This document shows, in pieces, positions 25,040 through 33,476 of a stretch of 64,000 nt of DNA. A program made the position numbers and the translations under genes. A model generated the notes under the pieces. The model saw only the letters and a program-made list of their open reading frames with translations, was not told the origin of the DNA and did not search any database. Where the stretch lies: contig NZ_FOLB01000002.1 in NCBI RefSeq assembly GCF_900112345.1, forward strand, positions 62,001 through 126,000. Direction: 5' to 3'. This DNA comes from Nocardioides terrae. Its GTDB lineage: Bacteria; Actinomycetota; Actinomycetes; Propionibacteriales; Nocardioidaceae. How positions within the stretch are numbered: position 1 is the stretch's first letter; each line of letters starts with the position of its first letter.

Positions 25040-25864
25040 TTACTTCTGGCCGCGGAGCTTCCTGGCTCCGCGGATGTCCGACGCGCACTCCACGAGGGCG
25101 TCGTAGGCCACCTTGGCCACGTTCGCGTAGGTGTCCGGCTCCTTGTCGACGTTGCCGGCGTTGTAGCCGATCGCCGCGGTGACCATCCGGATCCGGCCGT
25201 CCAGCCAGGGGCCGCCGCCGAAGCCGCCGAGCACGGGGATGCCGACCGCCTCCACGACCGCCGGGCCGACGACCGGGCCGGAGTTGGTGAAGTTGAGGGC
25301 CACGGCGCCGGCCGACTCCAGCCGCTTGGCCTCGGTCACCAGCTCCTCGAGCAGCTCGTCGGGCACCTGGGCGGTGCTGGCCGCGGAGTACTCGATGCCG
25401 TACTTCAAGGACGTCTGGGGCGTGATCCCGAACTGCGGGAACACGGGGATGCCGGCTCGGGTGATCGCCTCGACGGCCACCGGGTGGTCGGAGGCGCCGT
25501 CGAGCTTCACCAGGTCGACGCCGGCATTCTTGACCAGCCGGATTGCCGCCTTGACCGCGCTGGCCGAGCCCTCTTGCAGCGGGCCGAAGGGGAAGTCGGC
25601 GCTGACGAGGGCGCGGGTGACGCCTCGGCGTACGGCCTTGGCGACCACCATGATCTCGTCCATGGTGATCTCGAGCGGGTGCGGCTGACCCCACAGGTTC
25701 ACCCCGACGGTGTCCCCCACCGAGACGATCTCCGCGCCGGCTCGGTCGGCCAGCTGGGCCATCTGGTAGTCCCAGGCGACGAAGCAGACACTCTTCTCGC
25801 CGGCGGCCTTCATCGCCTGGAGCGCCGGGATGGTGACCTTGGTCGTGCTCATCGGGGCGGTCAT
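25040..25864 (-). CDS. PanB-family (ketopantoate hydroxymethyltransferase-like) protein
   Basis: This 274-residue TIM-barrel protein resembles 3-methyl-2-oxobutanoate hydroxymethyltransferase. The N-terminal block VTIPALQAMKAAGEK matches PanB, GDTVGVNLWGQ replaces the canonical GDSLG..V.G..., and LVKLDG replaces VKLEG. PanB uses Mg2+ to condense a 2-keto acid with methylene-tetrahydrofolate. In a catabolic operon overlapping an unknown gene by an ATGA, it more likely acts on a different 2-keto acid or in reverse as a lyase. I chose the ATG at 25864. Biosynthetic PanB is normally next to panC, which is absent here. Confidence 0.8.
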   Translation of the reverse strand: MTAPMSTTKVTIPALQAMKAAGEKSVCFVAWDYQMAQLADRAGAEIVSVGDTVGVNLWGQPHPLEITMDEIMVVAKAVRRGVTRALVSADFPFGPLQEGSASAVKAAIRLVKNAGVDLVKLDGASDHPVAVEAITRAGIPVFPQFGITPQTSLKYGIEYSAASTAQVPDELLEELVTEAKRLESAGAVALNFTNSGPVVGPAVVEAVGIPVLGGFGGGPWLDGRIRMVTAAIGYNAGNVDKEPDTYANVAKVAYDALVECASDIRGARKLRGQK

Positions 25865-26352
25865 GCCCGGGTCGCCCAGAGCAGCTCGACCAGGTCGTCG
25901 GGCTCGGCCGGCACCAGGAGCACGCGAGCGTGCGGACGCAGGTTGTGGAGCGCGTCGCTGTCCAGGTTGCCGGGCGTCATCGCCAGGCCGGCGGTCATGA
26001 TTCCGCGGTTGTAGCAGACCTCGCCGAGATGGGCCATCGCTGCGGCGTTCTCACCGGAGGCAGACACCATGACGATCGTGTTGGACTCGGCGATCTCGCC
26101 CTCGAGCGACACCGTCCGACCGTCCATCGTCACCAGGTCGGTGCCGGGGTCGCTGGTCTCGTAGAAGCGGGCCTGACCCCACTCGAGCTCCGAGGCCCCG
26201 CGAACGATCGCCGCCGCCTCGGAGTCGAGCGCGATGATCCGCGTGTTGCGGGCCGCGGGCAGCGGGTAGTCGATCCGGTACGCCGCCTCCTTGGCGGTGG
26301 TCGCCTCGGCGCACGAGCTGGGCCCGACGGGGATCGAGAGGTTCTCGAACAT
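25861..26352 (-). CDS. Hypothetical protein coupled to the PanB-like gene
   Basis: I do not recognise this 163-residue protein. It has no signal peptide, transmembrane segment or cofactor motif that I can name. Its composition and periodicity (TIVMVSASGENAAAMAHLG, RVLLVPAEPDDLVELLW) suggest a Rossmann-like alpha/beta fold. Its TGA overlaps the PanB-like ATG as ATGA, and it starts 10 bp after the Rieske oxygenase stop. The gene is therefore well placed to be a subunit or chaperone of one of those enzymes. The window holds no paralogue. Confidence 0.7.
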   Translation of the reverse strand: MFENLSIPVGPSSCAEATTAKEAAYRIDYPLPAARNTRIIALDSEAAAIVRGASELEWGQARFYETSDPGTDLVTMDGRTVSLEGEIAESNTIVMVSASGENAAAMAHLGEVCYNRGIMTAGLAMTPGNLDSDALHNLRPHARVLLVPAEPDDLVELLWATRA

Positions 26353-26362
26353 GGCTCGGACC

Positions 26363-27643
26363 CTAGACCGACGTGTGGGGCTTGCCGGGCTCGGCCTTCA
26401 TCGCCTCGCCGATGCCGTCGACGAAGGCCTGCTCACGCGGGAGCACCGTGGCGACCGAGCGGACCTTCTGGTCCTGCGGGCGGTTGCCGACCGGGTCGAC
26501 GCCATCCTGCAGCGCGAGCACGGCCTTGCGGAGCTTCTGGCGGGCCTTGATGATGCCGGCGTCGGTCGCGACGAGGCGCTCCTTGGTCCGGTCGACGATC
26601 GGGCCCATCGACTCCTGCAGGGAGGAGTCCTGCAGCGCGATGCCCTCGATGCCGGAGTAGGTGACCCCGCGACGCTGGGCGTCACGGTCCATCAGGTAGT
26701 CGTTGTCCTTGTTGGCCAGCGGGCGGTAGGCCGCATCGTTGGCGCTGTGGACGCCCTTGCCCGCACGCATCGCCTCGAGCTCGGTCTCGGTCAGCTGGCG
26801 GGTGGGGTGGTAGTCGAAGCTGTAGGCCCAGCAGTTCTCGTCGTCGATCGGAACCCAGAAGTGGCCGTGCACCGGGTGGTCGCCACGAGGCGGGACCATG
26901 GTGAAGTTGGGGAGGACCCACGGCGTCACGCGCCAGTAGTACGTCTCCTCCTCGGCGTTGCGTCGGGCGCCGATCAGCAGGCCGCCCTCGTAGTCGACGA
27001 CCTCGAAGAACGGCTTCAGGTCGCCCTTGTTGTACTCGTTGCCCTTCGAGCCCTTGAACAGCGGATCGGTGTCGAGGTTGCCGCCGTGCAGGAAGGTGAC
27101 GTGGCTGGAGTCGATGCCGCCCTCGAGGGCCTGCAGCCAGTTGCACTCCTGCAGACGCTTGGAGGTGAAGACCTGGCCGTCGGGAACGGTGTAGGCCTCC
27201 CACTCGGGCAGCGGCGGCTGCTTGTCCGGGTCGCCGAGGTAGGCCCAGAGGACGTCGCCGAGCTTGACCGTCGGGTAGGACTTCAGCTTCACGCTGGCGC
27301 AGAAGTTGCCGTTGTCGGCCTCGCTCGGAACGTCGACGGCCTGGCCGGTGACGTCGTACTTCCAGCCGTGGTAGGGGCAGCGCAGGCCGTTCTCCTCGTT
27401 GCGGCCGAACCACAGCGACGCGCCGCGGTGCGCGCAGAACTCGTCCATCAGGCCGTAACGGCCCGAGCTGTCACGGAACGCGACGAGGCGCTCGGAGAGA
27501 ACCTTGACCCGCACGGGCGGGCAGTCGTTCTCGGGGAGCTCCTCGGCCAGCAGCACGGGCTGCCAGTAGCGCCGGAAGAGGTCACCCATCGGCGTACCAG
27601 GGCCGGTTTGGGTGAGGAGCTCGTTGATCTCGGTGCGAAGCAT
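26363..27643 (-). CDS. Rieske aromatic oxygenase, phthalate 4,5-dioxygenase oxygenase-type
   Basis: This 426-residue protein has a Rieske [2Fe-2S] domain, CAHRG then CPYHGWKYD (residues about 70-95), and a C-terminal catalytic domain with the mononuclear iron region around GGIDSSHVTFLHGG. The N-terminus TEINELLTQTGPGTPMG resembles oxygenase subunits of phthalate 4,5-dioxygenase and vanillate O-demethylase. It would use O2 and electrons from a ferredoxin to dihydroxylate or demethylate an aromatic carboxylate. A ferredoxin gene lies just upstream on the same strand, but no reductase is in the window. It is the first gene of an operon with the unknown, PanB-like, hydrolase and phosphatase genes, behind operator O8. 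Confidence 0.88.
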   Translation of the reverse strand: MLRTEINELLTQTGPGTPMGDLFRRYWQPVLLAEELPENDCPPVRVKVLSERLVAFRDSSGRYGLMDEFCAHRGASLWFGRNEENGLRCPYHGWKYDVTGQAVDVPSEADNGNFCASVKLKSYPTVKLGDVLWAYLGDPDKQPPLPEWEAYTVPDGQVFTSKRLQECNWLQALEGGIDSSHVTFLHGGNLDTDPLFKGSKGNEYNKGDLKPFFEVVDYEGGLLIGARRNAEEETYYWRVTPWVLPNFTMVPPRGDHPVHGHFWVPIDDENCWAYSFDYHPTRQLTETELEAMRAGKGVHSANDAAYRPLANKDNDYLMDRDAQRRGVTYSGIEGIALQDSSLQESMGPIVDRTKERLVATDAGIIKARQKLRKAVLALQDGVDPVGNRPQDQKVRSVATVLPREQAFVDGIGEAMKAEPGKPHTSV

Positions 27644-27677
27644 CGTCGTTCCTTCCAGGACTTTCCAAGCGTGGGGG

Positions 27678-27692
27678 TTCTATCAGACCTCT
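27678..27692. promoter_or_regulatory. Operator-like site O8 (Rieske operon)
   Basis: TTCTATCAGACCTCT, a diverged member that shares CTATCAGACC with site O5. It lies 35 bp before the Rieske oxygenase start. Confidence 0.5.
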
Positions 27693-27733
27693 GCGGCGAT
27701 CGCGCTAGGTCAGCGGCGTGAACCGTCGGTCCT

Positions 27734-28057
27734 TCAGTTCTGATGGGCGGGGACGTCGACCGTCAATCCGTCGAGCTCGTCGGTGATCTTGATCTGGCAG
27801 CCCAGGCGGCTGCAGTCCTGTCGGTCGCTGACGCCGAGGTCGAGCAGGTCGTCCTCCAGGTCGTTCGGACCGCCGACCGCCTCGGTGAACTCCTCGCGGA
27901 CGAAGACGTGGCAGGTCGCGCAGGAGTTGTTGCCTCCGCACTCGCCGATGATCCCCGGAACACCGTTGCGGATGGCCGCGCTCATCACGCTCTCGCCGAC
28001 AGCGGCGTCGATGACCCGCTCATCTCCGTCACTGCCTACGTACACGACCTTCGGCAC
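27734..28057 (-). CDS. [2Fe-2S] ferredoxin
   Basis: This 107-residue ferredoxin is of the adrenodoxin/plant type. Four Cys are visible: GECGGNNSCATCHVFV holds three, in the pattern C-x5-C-x2-C, and CSRLGC holds the fourth. It is the likely electron carrier to the Rieske oxygenase encoded just downstream (90-bp gap containing O8). It has its own upstream operator O9. No reductase gene follows, so a shared reductase elsewhere is needed. The role is inferred from adjacency; the fold assignment is firm. Confidence 0.9.
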   Translation of the reverse strand: MPKVVYVGSDGDERVIDAAVGESVMSAAIRNGVPGIIGECGGNNSCATCHVFVREEFTEAVGGPNDLEDDLLDLGVSDRQDCSRLGCQIKITDELDGLTVDVPAHQN

Positions 28058-28079
28058 CGGCCAGTCCCTTCATTCCGTC

Positions 28080-28094
28080 AATGGCCTAACCATT
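28080..28094. promoter_or_regulatory. Operator-like palindrome O9 (ferredoxin promoter)
   Basis: AATGGCCTAACCATT: perfect 5-bp outer arms AATGG and CCATT with a diverged centre. It lies 23 bp before the ferredoxin start and marks the right end of the operator series. Confidence 0.65.
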
Positions 28095-28126
28095 ATGCCT
28101 CAGGTGTGACGCAGGTCAACACCGGA

Positions 28127-28139
28127 GCTCAAATTGAGC
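28127..28139. promoter_or_regulatory. Palindrome upstream of marR
   Basis: GCTCAAATTGAGC, a perfect 6-bp inverted repeat around a central A, 70 bp upstream of the MarR-family start. It differs from the O1-O9 series and is a candidate autoregulatory site. Confidence 0.5.
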
Positions 28140-28208
28140 GCCGGGTCAGGCGGTCCGCCCCGTGGTTCGCGGTCGGCCCACACGGCGGATCGCCCTAAGG
28201 TGTGGGCC

Positions 28209-28706
28209 ATGCCCGAGCTCGACCCGATCCGCGAGGCCCGCCGGCAGTGGGTCTCCCACGGCTGGGACGAGGCGGCCCCGGGGATGGAGATGGTCACCTC
28301 CCTCGTCCGCGTCCACCAGCTGCTCATGGAGCGGATCGATGCGGTGCTACGGCCGCACGAGCTCACCTTCGCGCGCTACGAGATCCTCCGGCTGCTCGCC
28401 TTCACCCGGACGGGTGCGGTCCCGATGACCCGGCTCGGGTCGCTGCTCCAGGTGCACCCGACGTCGGTGACGTCGGCCGTCGACCGACTGGAGAAGCAGG
28501 GGTTCGTCCGCCGGTCCCGCGGCGAGGCCGACCGCCGGGTCGTCCTCTGCACGATCACCGACGCCGGTCGCGCCGTCGTGGAGGAGGCCACCCACGAGCT
28601 CAACAAGGTGGTCTTCGCGGCACCCGGCATCGAGGACGGCGACGTCACCGACCTGACCGCGCTGCTCGGCCGGATCCGCGCCGACCACGGCGACCGGGTC
28701 GACTAG
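28209..28706 (+). CDS. MarR-family transcriptional regulator
   Basis: This 165-residue regulator has a winged helix around LGSLLQVHPTSVTSAVDRLEK (residues 78-98) and a wing GEADRRVVLCTITDAGRA. It is typical in length for MarR proteins. Family members respond to phenolic or CoA-thioester ligands and usually repress a neighbouring gene. Candidates for control are its own promoter through the palindrome at 28127-28139, the divergent ferredoxin operon, or the icmF gene 0.8 kb downstream. The start ATG at 28209 gives a complete domain. The regulated target cannot be decided by sequence. Confidence 0.9.
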   Translation: MPELDPIREARRQWVSHGWDEAAPGMEMVTSLVRVHQLLMERIDAVLRPHELTFARYEILRLLAFTRTGAVPMTRLGSLLQVHPTSVTSAVDRLEKQGFVRRSRGEADRRVVLCTITDAGRAVVEEATHELNKVVFAAPGIEDGDVTDLTALLGRIRADHGDRVD

Positions 28707-28727
28707 GCCGGGCCCCTCGCGGGCCGC

Positions 28728-29372
28728 TCAGCCGCTCAGCGCCGGCCGACCCGCACCGCCGCGCCGCCGCAGGCCGAGCACGAGGTTGTCGGCCAGCAGG
28801 AGCAGCAGCGGGTAGTAGCTGAGCGCCGGGACCGCGATGCTCAGCACCGCCGCGGCGATCAGCAGGCCGACGTTCACCCAGGCGCCGGTGACCCGGGCGG
28901 CCGCGGTCCCATCGCCGATGTCGACGAGGTCGGGGTTGCGCCGCATCGTCATCTCGATGACCGCGACGCAGGCCGACGCCGCGGTGATCGCGCCGAAGTA
29001 GAGCACCTTCGTCGTCCGGTCGTCGGGGGCCGCCGCGACAAGCTCGGTGAAGAACGGCAGGAGCACGATCGCGAGCAACCAGAGGAGCAGCATCCGCATC
29101 ACCAGGCCGTTGAGCGCCACGAGCGACCGCAACGCGCGGTGCTGGAGGAACCAGATGTTCGCGATGACCAGGAAGCTGAGCAGGAACGACCAGATCTCCC
29201 CCTTGTGCTCCCCCAACAGGTCGGCCACCGACTGGTCGTCGGCCAGGTCGGCGCCCAGCTCGGTGAGCGGCAGCACCAACAGGGTGATGGCGATGGCGAC
29301 GACCGCGTCGACGAACGTGAGGTAGCGGTCCAGGCCGCGATCGCGCTCGCGCGGCGCCTCGGCGAAGCTCAT
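28728..29372 (-). CDS. TMEM175-like (DUF1211) membrane protein, putative potassium channel
   Basis: This 214-residue protein is of the bacterial TMEM175 type, with about six hydrophobic segments. The N-terminal helix holds the family signature RYLTFVDAVVAIAITLLVL (canonical RxxxFSDAVxAIxxTLLVL), with VDA in place of SDA. Bacterial relatives form leaky potassium-selective channels as tetramers. It is convergent with marR, with 21 bp between the stops, and divergent from icmF. The role is unrelated to its neighbours as far as I can see. Confidence 0.82.
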   Translation of the reverse strand: MSFAEAPRERDRGLDRYLTFVDAVVAIAITLLVLPLTELGADLADDQSVADLLGEHKGEIWSFLLSFLVIANIWFLQHRALRSLVALNGLVMRMLLLWLLAIVLLPFFTELVAAAPDDRTTKVLYFGAITAASACVAVIEMTMRRNPDLVDIGDGTAAARVTGAWVNVGLLIAAAVLSIAVPALSYYPLLLLLADNLVLGLRRRGGAGRPALSG

Positions 29373-29426
29373 GGCGCCACCCTAGGGGCGAGCGTGCGAC
29401 CGAGGACGTGCCTCAACAACCTGGAC

Positions 29427-29450
29427 GTCCTACTATTGAATTGCTAGGAC
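29427..29450. promoter_or_regulatory. Inverted repeat in the icmF promoter
   Basis: GTCCTA at 29427-29432 and TAGGAC at 29445-29450 form a perfect 6-bp inverted repeat around the AT-rich spacer CTATTGAATTGC. It lies 25 bp before the icmF GTG and is a candidate regulator site or promoter overlap. Confidence 0.5.
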
Positions 29451-29474
29451 TTCCAACTATTCCCCGGAGTCGTC

Positions 29475-32400
29475 GTGCCTGACCTCTACGTCCCCCAGCA
29501 CCACGTCCGCATCGTCACCGCGTCGAGCCTGTTCGACGGCCACGACGCGTCGATCAACATCATGCGGCGGATCCTGCAGTCCCAGGGGTGCGAGGTGGTC
29601 CACCTCGGGCACAACCGCTCCGTCCAGGAGGTCGTCGACGCTGCGATCGAGGAGGACGCGCACGCGGTCGCGGTCAGCAGCTACCAGGGCGGTCACGTCG
29701 AGTACTTCGAGTACCTCGTGCAGTCGCTGCGCGAGCGCGGCGCCGGCCACATCAAGGTCGTCGGCGGCGGTGGCGGCGTCATCGTCCACGACGAGATCGC
29801 CCGGCTCCGCGAGTCCGGCGTCACGATCTTCTCCCCCGAGGACGGCCAGAGGATGGGCCTGGTCGGGATGATCAACTCGGTCGTCCGCGACATCGACGCC
29901 GACCTGTGGGCCCAGCGCGAGGTCGGCCTCGACGACATCCTCTCCGGCGACCGCGTCGCCATCGCACGCGCCATCACCGGCGCCGAGCAGGGACGGCTGC
30001 CGGCCGACGTACTCGAGCGGGTGCGGGAGCACAGCGACGCCCCCGTCCTCGGTATCACCGGCACGGGCGGGTCGGGCAAGAGCTCCCTGACCGACGAGCT
30101 CGTACGCCGGCTGCGCGTCGACCAGCAGGACAAGCTGCGCATCGCGGTGATCGCCGTCGACCCGACCCGGCGCAAGGGCGGCGGCGCGCTGCTCGGCGAC
30201 CGGATCCGGATGAACTCGCTGGCCGACCAGACCTACTTCCGCAGCCTGGCCACGCGCGGCGCCCACGAGGTCCCCGAGCACCTGGCCGACGTGATCGCCG
30301 TGGTGAAGGCGGGCGGCTTCGACCTGGTGATCGTGGAGACCCCGGGCATCGGCCAGGGCGACGCGGGGATCCTGCCGTTCGTCGACACCAGCCTCTACGT
30401 GATGACGCCGGAGTTCGGCGCGGCCAGCCAGCTCGAGAAGATCGACATGCTGGACTTCGCCGACGTCGTGGCGATCAACAAGTTCGAGCGCCGCGGCGCG
30501 GCCGACGCGCTGCGCGACGTGTCCCGCCAGCTGGTGCGCAACCGCGAGGCGTTCGGGACGCCCCCGGAGGACATGCCGGTCTTCGGGACGAGCGCCGCCC
30601 ACTTCGACGACGACGGCGTCACCGCGCTCTACCAGCACCTGCGCGGCCTGCTCGCCGCCCGCGGCCTCCCCGTCGCGGAGGGCACGCTCGCGCCGGTGTC
30701 GACCAAGACCTCGACCGGGCTGCACGCGGTCGTCCCGCCGGAGCGGACCCGTTACCTTGCCGACATCGCCGACACCGTCCGCGGTTACCACGCGCAGACC
30801 GCCGAGCTGGTCGAGAAGGCCCGCCGGGCGCAGGCGTTCGAGATCGTCGCCGGCGAGCTGGTCGAGGTGGCCGACGCGGCGAAGCAGGCCACTGCCGACG
30901 TACCCGCCGACGTACGCCAGCAGCTCGAGCAGTGGCCGGCCACCGTGGCGTCGTACGCCTCCGACGAGGGCAAGGTGTCGCTGAGCGGCAATCGCGTCCC
31001 GCGGGTGGCGACGCCGCGCTACACCGACCACGGCGAGCTGGTGTCCTTCCTGCGTCGCGAGAACCTCCCGGGCTACTTCCCCTTCACCGCCGGCGTCTTC
31101 CCCTTCAAGCGGACCAATGAGGACCCGGCCCGGATGTTCGCGGGCGAGGGCGACCCGTTCCGCACCAACCGCCGCTTCAAGCTGCTGTCGGAGGGCCAGC
31201 CCGCGACCCGGCTCTCGACCGCGTTCGACTCGGTCACCCTCTACGGCCGCGACCCCGACGAGCGGCCCGACATCTACGGCAAGGTCGGCACCTCCGGCGT
31301 CAGCGTGGCGACGCTCGACGACATGAAGGCGTTGTACGACGGCTTCGACCTGCTCTCCCCCACGACCTCGGTGTCGATGACGATCAACGGGCCGGCCCCG
31401 ACGGTCCTGGCGTTCTTCCTCAACACCGTCATCGACCAGGCCCGCGAGCGCGGGATCGACCCGGCCGATGCGATCAGGTCGGTCCGCGGCACGGTCCAGG
31501 CCGACATCCTCAAGGAGGACCAGGGCCAGAACACCTGCCTGTTCTCCACGGAGTTCTCGCTGCGCTGCATGGCGGACATCCAGGAGTGGTTCATCGCCCA
31601 GCAGGTCCGCAACTTCTACTCGGTGTCGATCTCGGGCTACCACATCGCCGAGGCCGGGGCGAACCCGATCAGCCAGCTGGCCTTCACCCTCGCGAACGGC
31701 TTCACCTACGTCGAGGCCTACCTCGCGCGCGGCATGGACATCGACGACTTCGCGCCGAACCTGTCCTTCTTCTTCTCCAACGGCATGGACCCGGAGTACT
31801 CCGTCATCGGCCGCGTCGCGCGCCGCATCTGGGCGGTGGCGATGCGCGAGCGCTACGGCGCGTCCGAGCGGTCGCAGAAGCTGAAGTACCACGTCCAGAC
31901 CTCCGGCCGGTCGCTGCACGCGCAGGAGATGGACTTCAACGACATCCGCACCACGCTGCAGGCGCTGTGCGCGATCTACGACAACGCGCAGTCGCTGCAC
32001 ACCAACGCGTACGACGAGGCCGTCACCACCCCCTCGGCCGAGTCCGTCCGCCGCGCGCTGGCGATCCAGCTGATCATCAACCGCGAGTGGGGCCTGGCGA
32101 TGAACGAGAACCCGCTCCAGGGCTCCTTCATCATCGACGAGCTCACCGACCTCGTGGAGGAGGCGGTGCTGGTCGAGTTCGACCGGATCTCCGAGCGCGG
32201 CGGCGTCCTCGGCGCGATGGAGACGGGCTACCAGCGCGGCCGGATCCAGGACGAGTCGATGCTCTACGAGCACCGCAAGCACGACGGCACGCTGCCGATC
32301 ATCGGCGTCAACACCTTCCTCCGCCCCGCCTCGGGCGACGGCACGCCCGACCACGTCGAGCTGGCCCGCGCGACGGACTCGGAGAAGGAGTCGCAGCTGC

Positions 32401-32588
32401 GCCGGGTGCGCGACTTCCAGGCGGCCCACCGCACCGAGGCCGAGGCCGCCCTGGAGCGGCTCAAGGCCGTCGCGACCTCGCAGGAGAACGTCTTCGAGGT
32501 GCTGATGGACGCCGCCCGTGTCTGCACGCTCGGCCAGGTCACCGAGGCGTTCTTCGAGGTCGGGGGCCAGTACCGCCGGAACGTCTGA
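29475..32588 (+). CDS. icmF: Fused isobutyryl-CoA mutase IcmF (B12-dependent)
   Basis: This 1037-residue fusion interconverts isobutyryl-CoA and butyryl-CoA. The N-terminal B12-binding domain has DGHDASIN (21-28), the DxHxxG-like base-off motif. A MeaB-like G-protein chaperone domain follows, with P-loop GTGGSGKSS near residues 194-202. The C-terminal mutase carries GVFPF and GQNTC, where the Phe and Gln of IcmF replace the Tyr and Arg that mark methylmalonyl-CoA mutase. The fused chaperone removes the need for EutA-type reactivation. The GTG at 29475 gives a full-length N-terminus. It is followed by a BtuF-like gene at 32601. Confidence 0.94.
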   Translation: MPDLYVPQHHVRIVTASSLFDGHDASINIMRRILQSQGCEVVHLGHNRSVQEVVDAAIEEDAHAVAVSSYQGGHVEYFEYLVQSLRERGAGHIKVVGGGGGVIVHDEIARLRESGVTIFSPEDGQRMGLVGMINSVVRDIDADLWAQREVGLDDILSGDRVAIARAITGAEQGRLPADVLERVREHSDAPVLGITGTGGSGKSSLTDELVRRLRVDQQDKLRIAVIAVDPTRRKGGGALLGDRIRMNSLADQTYFRSLATRGAHEVPEHLADVIAVVKAGGFDLVIVETPGIGQGDAGILPFVDTSLYVMTPEFGAASQLEKIDMLDFADVVAINKFERRGAADALRDVSRQLVRNREAFGTPPEDMPVFGTSAAHFDDDGVTALYQHLRGLLAARGLPVAEGTLAPVSTKTSTGLHAVVPPERTRYLADIADTVRGYHAQTAELVEKARRAQAFEIVAGELVEVADAAKQATADVPADVRQQLEQWPATVASYASDEGKVSLSGNRVPRVATPRYTDHGELVSFLRRENLPGYFPFTAGVFPFKRTNEDPARMFAGEGDPFRTNRRFKLLSEGQPATRLSTAFDSVTLYGRDPDERPDIYGKVGTSGVSVATLDDMKALYDGFDLLSPTTSVSMTINGPAPTVLAFFLNTVIDQARERGIDPADAIRSVRGTVQADILKEDQGQNTCLFSTEFSLRCMADIQEWFIAQQVRNFYSVSISGYHIAEAGANPISQLAFTLANGFTYVEAYLARGMDIDDFAPNLSFFFSNGMDPEYSVIGRVARRIWAVAMRERYGASERSQKLKYHVQTSGRSLHAQEMDFNDIRTTLQALCAIYDNAQSLHTNAYDEAVTTPSAESVRRALAIQLIINREWGLAMNENPLQGSFIIDELTDLVEEAVLVEFDRISERGGVLGAMETGYQRGRIQDESMLYEHRKHDGTLPIIGVNTFLRPASGDGTPDHVELARATDSEKESQLRRVRDFQAAHRTEAEAALERLKAVATSQENVFEVLMDAARVCTLGQVTEAFFEVGGQYRRNV

Positions 32589-32600
32589 GCGCCACCGGCG

Positions 32601-33299
32601 ATGCGCGTCGTCAGCCTCGTCCCGTCGATCACGGAGGCGCTCGCCTCCGTGCGTCCTGACGCGCTCGCCGGCGCGACGGACTGGTGCACGCACCCGGCCG
32701 ATCTGGACGTCACGCGGGTGCGCGGCACGAAGAACCCCGACCTGGCGGCCATTCGCTCGTTGCGCCCGGACGTCGTGATCGCCAACCGGGAGGAGAACCG
32801 CGAGCTGGACGTACGCCGGCTCCGCGACTCCGGCATCCGCGTCGAGGTGACCGACATCAGGACCGTGCCGGCCGCGATCGAGGCCTACGAGCGGCTCTTC
32901 GACGAGGTGCTGTCCTGGCCGCGCCCGGAGTGGCTCGCGGCCGCGCGCGAGCTGTGGTGCGGGCCGCTGCCGCCGGTCACCCGGACCGTCGCGGTGCCGA
33001 TCTGGCGCGACCCGTGGATGGTGGTCGGGAGCGACACCTTCACCGGCGACCTGCTGCGGCGGCTCGGCTGGGACAACGTCTTCGCGGGCGCTGCTGGGCG
33101 CTACCCCCACGTCACCGTCGAGGAGATCGAGGCGGCCGGCCCGGACGTCGTACTCCTGCCCGACGAGCCCTACGTCTTCACGCCCGACGACGGACCCGAG
33201 GCGTTCTCGCGTCCGTGTGAGCTCGTCAGCGGGCGGCTGATCACCTGGTACGGGCCGAGTCTGGTGGAGGCCGCGAGTCTGCGTACCGATCGGGGCTGA
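32601..33299 (+). CDS. Cytoplasmic BtuF-like cobalamin/metal-complex binding protein
   Basis: This 232-residue protein of the BtuF/FepB helical-backbone family starts directly with VVSLVPSITEALAS. This is where exported BtuF proteins have mature sequence, so there is no signal peptide or lipobox. It contains IRSLRPDVVIAN and EEIEAAGPDVVLLPDEPY, the two lobe-closing blocks. It starts 12 bp after the B12-dependent icmF, so a cytoplasmic role in holding cobalamin for the mutase is attractive but unproven. The ATG at 32601 is used. It ends within a repeat-bearing region. Confidence 0.8.
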   Translation: MRVVSLVPSITEALASVRPDALAGATDWCTHPADLDVTRVRGTKNPDLAAIRSLRPDVVIANREENRELDVRRLRDSGIRVEVTDIRTVPAAIEAYERLFDEVLSWPRPEWLAAARELWCGPLPPVTRTVAVPIWRDPWMVVGSDTFTGDLLRRLGWDNVFAGAAGRYPHVTVEEIEAAGPDVVLLPDEPYVFTPDDGPEAFSRPCELVSGRLITWYGPSLVEAASLRTDRG

Positions 33300-33356
33300 T
33301 GGGGCCGTTGAGGTGGATTTCCGCCTCGCTAGCCCCTTCGGCCCCGATCGGTACGC
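33281..33356. terminator. Long inverted repeat after the btuF-like gene
   Basis: A perfect 16-bp inverted repeat: GCGTACCGATCGGGGC at 33281-33296 (overlapping the gene end) and GCCCCGATCGGTACGC at 33341-33356, with a 44-bp spacer. It may be a terminator or part of a small repeat element; see 33281-33450. Confidence 0.5.
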
Positions 33357-33450
33357 GCCGACCCGCCGTCCTGGCGTACCGATCGATGCGCAAGTGATCC
33401 GTGTCGACGATCCATCGCCACACCCACCACGCCAACCCCGATCGGTACGC
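33281..33450. repeat. Dispersed 15-bp repeat cluster, CCCCGATCGGTACGC
   Basis: Four copies in 170 bp: 33281-33295 (reverse orientation), 33342-33356 (forward), a partial copy GCGTACCGATCG at 33374-33385 (reverse), and 33436-33450 (forward). They fill the gap between the btuF-like and enoyl-CoA hydratase genes, which holds no ORF I can support. Confidence 0.7.
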
Positions 33451-33476
33451 GCTGACCCCGAAGAGCAGAGGGACGG

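Noticed and set aside
12948-32588. EutA-like proteins as reactivators of the IcmF mutase
   Set aside because: IcmF carries its own G-protein chaperone domain, and the genes are 12 kb apart under different control.
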